A stretch of DNA of 64,000 bases, from contig JADWOT020001577.1 in assembly GCA_036345935.2 (NCBI GenBank), forward strand, positions 1,907,795 to 1,971,794. The letters run 5' to 3'. The first letter of the stretch is position 1. Each line of letters opens with the position of its first letter. This DNA comes from Taenia hydatigena (taxonomy: Eukaryota > Platyhelminthes > Cestoda > Cyclophyllidea > Taeniidae). The notes below the pieces were generated by a model. That model did no database searches and had not been told where the DNA came from. It was given only the letters and a program-made list of their open reading frames with translations. Below are positions 56,176 to 64,000 of the stretch, piece after piece. Both the position numbers and the translations under genes were made by a program.

Positions 56176-59078
56176 GCTATGCCTCCGTGATTTTGTTAAC
56201 TTGAAGGATCAGGTGGAAGTGCTCGGGCAAGTTTGAGCGGCAGGGACTCAGTTTTACTGCTTTATTTTTCGAAGCCTTTTTGCCGTAGATGGTGGTAGTT
56301 GTAGTGAGGCAGTTTCACCGCCGATTTTCTACTCTATCAATAATTGCTTTTGCTCTCGTCTTTTAACATATCGGCTTGCTGAAGAGTCTTTATGATGTGC
56401 GTGTGCGTGCACCTGCTGTATGTCATTTGACTCAAACAACCGAAAAAGTGCAGCATATTTCGTTCTCGCGACTTGACTGCAGTTTTTTTTCTGCAATCCA
56501 AGAAAATAAGAGCCTTAGGAAGTTGCGATATCATCCGCATCACGATCCTCATTCTGCGCTACCTCTTATGCAATCCGCGGAAGGATTTTAAGTTGCTAAG
56601 TGGTGAAAACTGCTTTTAGTTCTCGCTCACAAACTGGTATGACCCGTCTACAGTGTCTCGCAGGGTCAGATAATCCAGCACTGGCAACAGATTGTGTCCA
56701 TAAGTTGTTACCAACGCATAATAGCGACAATGGTTAGGTTAGCACATAGATGTGACCCGTAGAGTGACCCCTATCAGTTGCTCCATCTTCATTGAAGGTT
56801 ACAGACAAGGTGAGGAGAGTAACACCCAGTATTCCTGTGTTTTGAGACTTATAACATTTTTGCTGAAAATTAACTACTTGGTAGTCACGATTTTTTCCGC
56901 AGACCTGCGAAATTCGTGAAGTGCTTGCATTTGGTTTTTGGCGGAATTCGTACGTTATTGCGCCCTTAAGTGATGGGATCTCTCAACCTCCCACCTGTTT
57001 TCTCTAGTATGTTGAGTTGTACCCTTCGTTGTGACAAATTCTGTGGCATTAAACTGATTTTGTCTTGCTCTGCAAGTAAAAAAAAGCGCCAGTCAGTGAA
57101 TTAGTGCGCTGTATGGGGGCACTGTCGGTATACCGCACTGTAGGTGCGCTGGCATAGCAAGGAGCTTAGGGAGCGTGGTTTTGAGTCATATTTGGCGGTT
57201 GAGTTCCTTTTGGTCCGCGGTAGGTTCTGGAATCTGGCATCGCGAATGTTCCAGGTATTTCTGCCCTATGAAATCAGGTCGATCTATTGTCTGAGTAATC
57301 GTTTTGCACCACTGGGGACACATTGACTGACGAATGATCAAGGTTAAGAAGATGATATCTCCTAATCCGTTTGAGTTCGTCCAATTTCCTGTCAGACTTA
57401 CAGAGGCGTATCCAATGTTTCATCTTTTTTGGTCGAAACGCGACGCTGATAAATTGAAAGCATTTGGTGTCTGACCACTGTACTGTGCTCTCTATGGAGA
57501 AGTCAAAGCCGTGCGACGCACCAGGTGTGGAGGCTCCTTCCACCGGCCCTTACTAATTCTACGCTAAGACTATCAGTCGTCAAATGAGGGAATTTATTTT
57601 ACTCTTCAAGTTGCCAATGGATCCATATAACGGAAGAAACGTCTTATCGAAATGGGAGTCATTCTCTCGAAATATTTTCCTAGCACACCTTTTGCTGTAA
57701 TCGAAACGCCCCTTTAGTAGGCACCCAACCACTGCCTGAGTTTGCAGTAGAACCACTCTCAGATCTGTAGGCTTCACAACGTCTGCAGAACTAACCCGAG
57801 TGCCAGGCTGAAGTTAAAATTATCTTGCAAGCAATTGTCAAATTAATTGAATGTGAGGCTGAAGGCACCTTTTCTAGCACTCCTCGGTGTCTAAATCAGC
57901 TCGGTTGCATTTCGGGCTAGGGAGCCCATTTAAGTGCATGCTTAATTTACCGTTGAAAAGTTATTCACCAACGTATCTAAAAATTTGGCGCTTTTGATAT
58001 GTCCCAGCTGGAATGTCTTCCCACTTATCTACATAAGCTAAATCCATCCATCATATCTGCATTCTCAAAGCGAATATTTACTCAACTATCTTGGGATCAA
58101 ATGTGGGTCAAGAGTTGTCATACTTTAGGCTAAGAAAACTAGCCGACTTTTCCCTTCCAAAGGAGGTACGTCTCACGTGAAGAAACCCAAAGGCCAACGT
58201 GTGGCCTTCCCTTCAACCTGGAGCCGATAGGGTCGAGAAGAAGGGAGATGAGGTGGCTTGTCACGATAACCTCCCTTTTCCATGTCACAATCATGACAAA
58301 CGCTTTGCACACAACATTCTCCCCTTAAATACAAAGAAGCCATTTCGAATAGTTTCAAATGAATCTATCATTTTGCACAAGGACAGGTTGCTGACTCTCT
58401 CTGAAACTCGCAACTTCAATGTTTCTTTCACCTTCCCATCCACTCCAACGTTTAAGAGGAGCTAAGTCATAGCTTACATTTTCATTTTAAAATTCCAATT
58501 TACCTCTTTTTTTCATCCGTTTTCTCTTTGATAAATCGGTCATACTTCGTCAATGAGAGAAGGACCACTCTGCCTGACTTTAGCAATGGGTCAGCTCATC
58601 GCTTCATTAAAAGGGCGGGGAAGTGGGGTCAGGCAGGAAAGGAATGCAAAGGGAAGACAAGCAAACATAGAAAAGTAAATAGGAAGGGGCGGGGTAGGAC
58701 AACAGTGGCAACGACGGCGGCAGAGAAAGACGAATTTCTGGCAGAAAAAGGGATCGGTGGGGATTATGCCAACGGCGTCTGTGCGAATTGCGATTTGGGA
58801 CCAACCTGGAGACGTGTCTCATCCACCACCACCTTGAGGAGACAAGAAATTGACGCAAAGTTATGAAGACGCATAAGTTTACTACTAGAGCTGGAAGCAT
58901 AGAAAGCTCAGTCGAGTTCTCAGCTCATTCATATAAATGAGAGACTTCTAGGAAGGTTTGTGATACTCCTACATTCGGCTGCATTCTCATATCGAACACC
59001 TCTAGTCAAAGTTAATAATGGTTGAAACCTTCTTTTCTCTTCAAATCAGATTAGAAAACTTCACGCTGAAATTAGCTT
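56176..59078. other. Tail-to-tail intergenic region between eIF3k and DOCK genes
   Basis: No gene is supported. A Lys/Arg-rich 112-codon ORF at 58528-58866 (+) has no domain and overlaps the likely DOCK 3' UTR. No canonical AATAAA for the DOCK gene was found on the minus strand just after its stop. Confidence 0.5.
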
Positions 59079-62000
59079 CTAACAACGTTTACAATGCCAA
59101 ATGACTGCTTCCACGACACTCAAAGGATGGAGATCAAGTAAGTACGGTAAGCGATAGTCAGAAGTCCCACAACCCCGACCCCAAAAGTGGCTCTGATTAG
59201 CAAACAGCACAATAAAGTGAGCTTAAAACCAACCTCTTCGTTAAGCAGGTTACTCAAATCCACCCGGTATCGGTCAAAGGCGTCACGCAATGCATTATAC
59301 TTCTCCGGATGCACACGCAGCATCAGCGATCGGTACCGTGTCAGAAGCACCAGACAGGCGGTGAGAAAGTCACTGCAAATTGGCCAAAGAAACACCGCCA
59401 TTTATACGCATAACTAAGAAGCCATAATGCTTAATTGAAATAAAGCTTACAAGAAGAGGCGTTTAAGTCGACCAATCTTCTCTGGTGGATGCAAGTTGGA
59501 CCGTGAGGCGGCGAGAAAGGCATGCGCATAGGCCATCGGTCCCTGATTTACAGTGGGTAGCAGAGCACCCTGCAATTGCATATCAAGCAATAGGGGCACT
59601 CTGCGTTCCCCCTTAGCGGTTGTCTCAGCCCAGCTTTCACCGATATCGCCCACTGGAGATGCACCAGTGGTTACACACACTCCTCGTTGATTTTTTGTCG
59701 TTGAAAGATGAAGGGCTATTGAAAACAGAGATGATTGTTCGAATTGTACTAGGAGCCACAATCGACGACAAGTAAATAGGATAGACACTACCTGAAACAT
59801 TAGCAGTTTCCTGAGGCGCACATGGAATGTGGGCAATCAGTTCTCGCACCTTCACCTGAATCGCGTCGATTGCAGCGTCCAAAGGGGACAGATCGATATC
59901 GCGACTGGAGACAATTTCCAGACGCGAGCGAAGGTGTGGAAACACTGCTTCTGTGGTCAATATCGTGCGTCGTTTCCACTGCGCGGTTAGATCTTCCGTT
60001 TGCTTTGGTCCGGAAGATATGAGACACGCATCCGCAGACATGCCTGAGAAGAGAAAATTCCGGCCATATATATCATTATCGATAGGTGGTCCCTCTAGAT
60101 TCGAAGCTTTACGAGTTTTCTAACCTGATTGCATGATGAAGGGCGTTTCAAAGAAGAATTCGCGGACATTATGGTGGAGATCAAAGGACGTGTAGTGGGT
60201 GGTGGTGTCTATAGGCATATACGGTTCCACGAAAGTAACTTGAATGTAGGACTTCTCAGGCGAGAGCCGGGAAAGATCGATGTAATTTTCAACCAGCTTT
60301 TCTACGCGCCCAACGCCGAGACGTTCTTCATGGATTTGAACTTGATTCTGCAGGAACACATTGATCTTTTGCCATGCCTCCGTTCGGTAGATATAAGACT
60401 TTCCAGCAAGCCTTTCAAAGCCCTGTTTAAAAGACGAAGGCATTAAAAACATCAAATTCGCGCCCACTGTTCTAAAAATGACACCATTGAGTTTAATATA
60501 TGGAGAAAAGTCAATTATGGGAGGAAATGATGAGTTTCCGAGCTCCTAGTAGGTGAATAGCGCCCAAAAAACGTTGATCAGCCATGCATTTGGAGGAATG
60601 TCACAAGGGAAAGCGGACACAGGGGGCCAGTTCTGGGAGCATCTACTTTTAAGCAACTGCTCCTACGAAGAGATTGGTGGATGAAACGTGCTAGCCGCAG
60701 AACAGCATCGCTGAGGTTGGAAAAAAGTGCTGTCTCATCACGTTGAAGAAACCAACGCATACCTATCGTTGACCACGTTTTGATAGTCAAGGCAGGAGAT
60801 ATACCATTTGGAGAACCGAGTGGGGGAATCAAGTACCAAAGCGATGTGCATTTAAACTGTGCAGTCTGAGAGGTTTCAGCTGTTAATCTACCAGCGTAGA
60901 ATAACATTCGCAATGTTTCTTGGAAATCTATACTTATTCTGTCTACCTTTGGGGTGGGCTCGAACTCCGACACAGAGAGGGGAAACAGGCGGGCAGACAG
61001 ACAAGGAGTCAAAACTAGACAGTGATAAATCGAGGGATTAGCAGGCAGATACAAGGCCAGCGAAGACAAAACCAGAGATGAGTATAGATGGAAATGAGGG
61101 ACAGAGAAAAGAAGGCACTCACCTTCCCAAAGAAGGCAACTCGGAAGTAAGAGGCGAACAGACGCTGCCCAGAGGCTTCAGCGCGTGCTGTATTCTCGTA
61201 TGCACGGCCGAGATGATGGTAGATGCGCGCCAATGACATATAATCCCGTCTATCTTCGTACACCGGCGTGATAAGCGCATAAACCGGTTGCAGCGCCTCA
61301 AACAAGCCTGCCGCCTCCAACGCTGTCGCCGCGTCTGTCACGTCGCGCAGCAGATCCTCCTACCAACGCCACAGTAAATGTGAGATTTGCCATCAACTCA
61401 TGAATCAGAAAGAGGCGTGTTTTATACCTCCACATGGGCACCAAGTCTAGCAGCCATTAGAGGAAACTATTCGTCTGTAACAGTAATGAATGTTACTCTG
61501 ATCAATGCCACAGTTTACATTCAGACATTAAAGGTAGATTGCGCAAGGAGGTTTTCTCTGTTCTAACTAGACTGACCTTCCATACCCAAGAAACATGACC
61601 TAAGAAGAAATGGCCGAGGGTTTTTTATCGAAATCCCCCTGAAATTGAGTCCCCTAGATCCCTTGATTTGAAGCCGCATGACTCAAATTGGTTTAATTCA
61701 CTTTAACCAATAGCAGGGATCATTTGATGGGGAGTTTCATCCCGAAGAAAAATTTGAGAATAAAACACTACGGACAGCAAAAATGCACCTGGTTGTAGGA
61801 GAGTTCAATAATTGCCGGATCACAGAGTGGCGATCCCTCCTCCAATCGAATGTTCGCAGAGACCTTGCAGAAGGCATCACATCCTTCGGGAAATTCGCCT
61901 TGAACGCAAACAAACACAGTTTAACGTGATCATTACCACTACTGACTCCAAATCAGTGGTTTAAGCAAGCAAATCACAAATCGTTGATCGAGGTTGCCCA

Positions 62001-63948
62001 ACCAAATCAGCCCCTTATCCATGTTTTCAGTTTACTTACGCTCCAGCATACCTGAACAGAAGTGATGGAAGTAGGCAATTAATGCACAGTTTACAAGGCT
62101 CACCTACTTATAAGGACATTCAAGTGGCAATGGCAACTCACCCCGCCTGTTAAGATACTCAGCCATGAGGGCAGCAATATGCAGCTTGGCCATGGCCACC
62201 TCAGCCATATTCTTCGAGGCCAAATGCAACTCAGCCAGTTTTTCTAGCCACGTCCTACAAAGGCAAATGTTGTTAAAACAACTTCCATCCACACCCTGTA
62301 AATGGACAACAGTTTATAACACGACGCACCGTCGGAGGACAGGGTTGCTGGCATACGACTTGGCCAGGGAGTACTGGAGGTCGATTTTACGGTAGAGGTC
62401 ATTGCCGTACCGACGCATCTCCTCAGTGGCAGTAAGTACAGTACGAATCCGCTTGATGAGATCTTCAATGCCCTCCATGAATGTGCTAGCAGTTGGACCG
62501 CGGAGCGGAGCCTGCATCGAGGCACCTTGACTTATCGACCGGGTGTAGGTTGGTTCAATGCTACTACCGTTACCGCTGCGCTGGATATCCATCTCTGCGA
62601 GGCTATGAAGGAGACTCAAGCTTGCTTCAAACTCTGGACCGATATCGCCGACCAGTTTGGAGATGGAGATGATCATCTGTAGGTAGAGAGGGGAAGACAC
62701 TTTATTAACAAGTAATGATGTAATTCTGGTGTAGGCGGAGAATCTCTAAGAAATGAAGGGAATGTGTCTGCCAGTCAATTTCCTTAACGATTGGAGGTTT
62801 CACCCTTAATTAGCTACATAAGGAAATAAAGCCGGTAACAAATAGATCTGCCCCACTCCATAATTAAGATATCCGACAGTTAATTAAAACGAAAGGGATT
62901 GAAGCACAATCCAACTGAACCAAAAAAAGATAGTTTTAGTGCCTAAAAAATTGAAGACATTTTCGCAATTAAAGGGTGAGATGAATGGTCGATAGCCACG
63001 TTTTACCTGCAAATGTACCCTCTTGAATCCCTTTGATCCAAAGACTTCAAAACTAGCCCGCCACATGCGGTAAATGAGGCCGCAGGCCTCCATTCGCAGG
63101 ATGCCCGTTTGAGCTGCACTGGCTTGATCAAAGGCGCAACGACTACTGTGAGACGACAGAACTGTGCCAGTGGTGCCAATGACGGGGGTGGGAGGGGTAG
63201 GCGATTGACTATCCTCTTCTGCGGTGCAGGGAAGGAGATTGAGATTTGAGGTACGCAGTCCCGCCATGCAGATCTGCGCCAGTGCCTCTGTGGTCTCTGA
63301 GAAGAGTACCTAGTGTATAAACGTCAGAATAATGCATGAATAAGTTCTTACTTCCTATCAGAATTTCATAACTGAAATAGTACAGTCTCTGTGCTTATTT
63401 ACCTTTGCGAAACGAGAGATGAAGACGCGAAGCGAGGCAAAAGTGTGTTTGAGGAGACGCTCTGATTGGCCAGTCGAGAGGAGACACACATAGACGTCAA
63501 GTATACCTTGGAAGATGGGGTTCGATGGCTTTCCTGTTTCCAAGTCCTTCTAAATAATCACCACAACGTTTTTTTTACAATCAGAGACCATAAATTATTT
63601 ATAAAAAGTCAGAATTCGTTAAGCAAAACAGAAGGGAAAGCGAGCTTACTCGAAAAGTGTTGCTCATTAGGTTGAGGACGTCCAGAACAATAAGACCAGC
63701 CTCGGTGGCCATATTCGCTTCCAACAGCACGCGATATCCTAAGTGCACAATTGGTGGATAAAACAATTTAATTCACTGAGGTTCAAGAAGATGACGCTCA
63801 GAGGACAAATAACTTCTTTCCAGGCATACCCCACGGTCCCCAATCGCGTAACATACAAGTGGGAGGACACTTACCACTATCCGAAGTGGCAGACTTTGGT
63901 AGAGAACCTAATGTCCCACGCTGGGTAACTGAACTGGTGCTGATTGTA
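59079..63948 (-). CDS. DOCK-C family (DOCK6/7/8-like) Rho GTPase exchange factor, 3' part
   Basis: Fourteen exons keep phase: 63875-63948, 63650-63738, 63403-63549, 63007-63309, 62330-62676, 62142-62254, 61789-61898, 61428-61466, 61123-61359, 60125-60422, 59792-60043, 59451-59715, 59234-59372, 59079-59192. They give about 841 C-terminal residues; human DOCK7 has over 2,000, so the 5' part, with the DHR1 lipid-binding domain, lies beyond the right edge. DHR2 occupies roughly the last 550 residues: SLAKSYASNPVLRRTWLEKL, YFRVAFFGK, YIQVTFVEPY, QWKRRTILTTEAVFPHL and TVNQGPM, where the Val in VNQGP corresponds to the nucleotide-sensor position. ATEAGLIVLDVLN and FAKVLFSETTE, upstream, favour the C subfamily over zizimins. 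Such proteins activate Rac or Cdc42 at the membrane or cytoskeleton. The last intron is 41 nt and its removal is uncertain. Confidence 0.93.
61428..61466 (-). other. 39-nt microexon of the DOCK gene
   Basis: The 13-codon exon (FPLMAARLGAHVE) is phase 0 at both ends, between ELSYNQ and EDLLRDV. It aligns with the stretch before the lobe that begins near LLEQAA in DOCK7. The acceptor, GACGAATAG, has a poor pyrimidine tract, so the 5' border is less certain. Confidence 0.65.
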
Positions 63949-64000
63949 CTAAAAGAAGCACACACAGATGCCGGTTGTATTATCAAGGTTAAGCCAAAGG

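Noticed and set aside
58528..58866. 112-codon Lys/Arg-rich ORF, and a 97-codon ORF opposite it
   Set aside because: No domain and no splice partners; the region is probably 3' flanking DNA of the DOCK gene.
1..64000. CRISPR arrays, bacterial operons, tRNA or rRNA genes
   Set aside because: The DNA is eukaryotic. No regularly spaced repeats, Shine-Dalgarno-linked gene chains, or cloverleaf/T-loop patterns were found by eye.

Overview
The window is eukaryotic and most likely from a cestode (tapeworm) flatworm. It holds intron-rich genes with GT-AG introns clustered near 70-80 nt, plus a class of about 30 nt, separated by AT-rich gene-poor DNA. The repeats look like a terminal-repeat retrotransposon in miniature (TRIM), a type known from taeniid tapeworms. 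The organism call is inference: no rRNA, tRNA or mitochondrial marker was found. I rebuilt the gene models by hand from splice signals, reading-frame phase and remembered family sequences.

Layout. Bases 1 to about 30.8 kb hold no gene I can support. They contain copies of one TRIM family: a near-complete element at 24212-25155, a decayed one near 1.9-2.9 kb, solo LTRs at 3130 and 10980, and several fragments. They also hold a roughly 205-bp direct duplication (17.6 and 18.1 kb) and simple repeats. At 31.1-32.3 kb (+) is a complete four-exon HES/hairy bHLH-Orange repressor gene ending in WRPW. Tail-to-tail with it, 33.8-49.1 kb (-) is a twenty-exon gene for a BAZ1A/ACF1-like ISWI chromatin-remodelling subunit. 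Its order is WAC, DDT, WHIM motifs, an expanded PHD finger, an AT-hook and an atypical bromodomain. About 4 kb away and divergent is a five-exon eIF3k gene (53.1-56.1 kb, +), three of whose introns are only 29, 32 and 34 nt. Convergent with it, 59.1 kb to beyond the right edge (-) is the 3' part of a DOCK-C (DOCK6/7/8-like) Rho-family exchange factor, covering the C-terminal arm and the DHR2 domain.

The four genes do not form a pathway: one developmental repressor, one remodeller subunit, one translation factor and one GTPase regulator. The most interesting signals are the ultra-short eIF3k introns, a frame-preserving intron in the HES gene, an expanded PHD finger and divergent bromodomain in the BAZ1A-like protein, AG acceptors abutting two start codons (possible spliced-leader sites), two possible DOCK C-termini, and a TRIM family with solo LTRs of identical length and clean target-site duplications.
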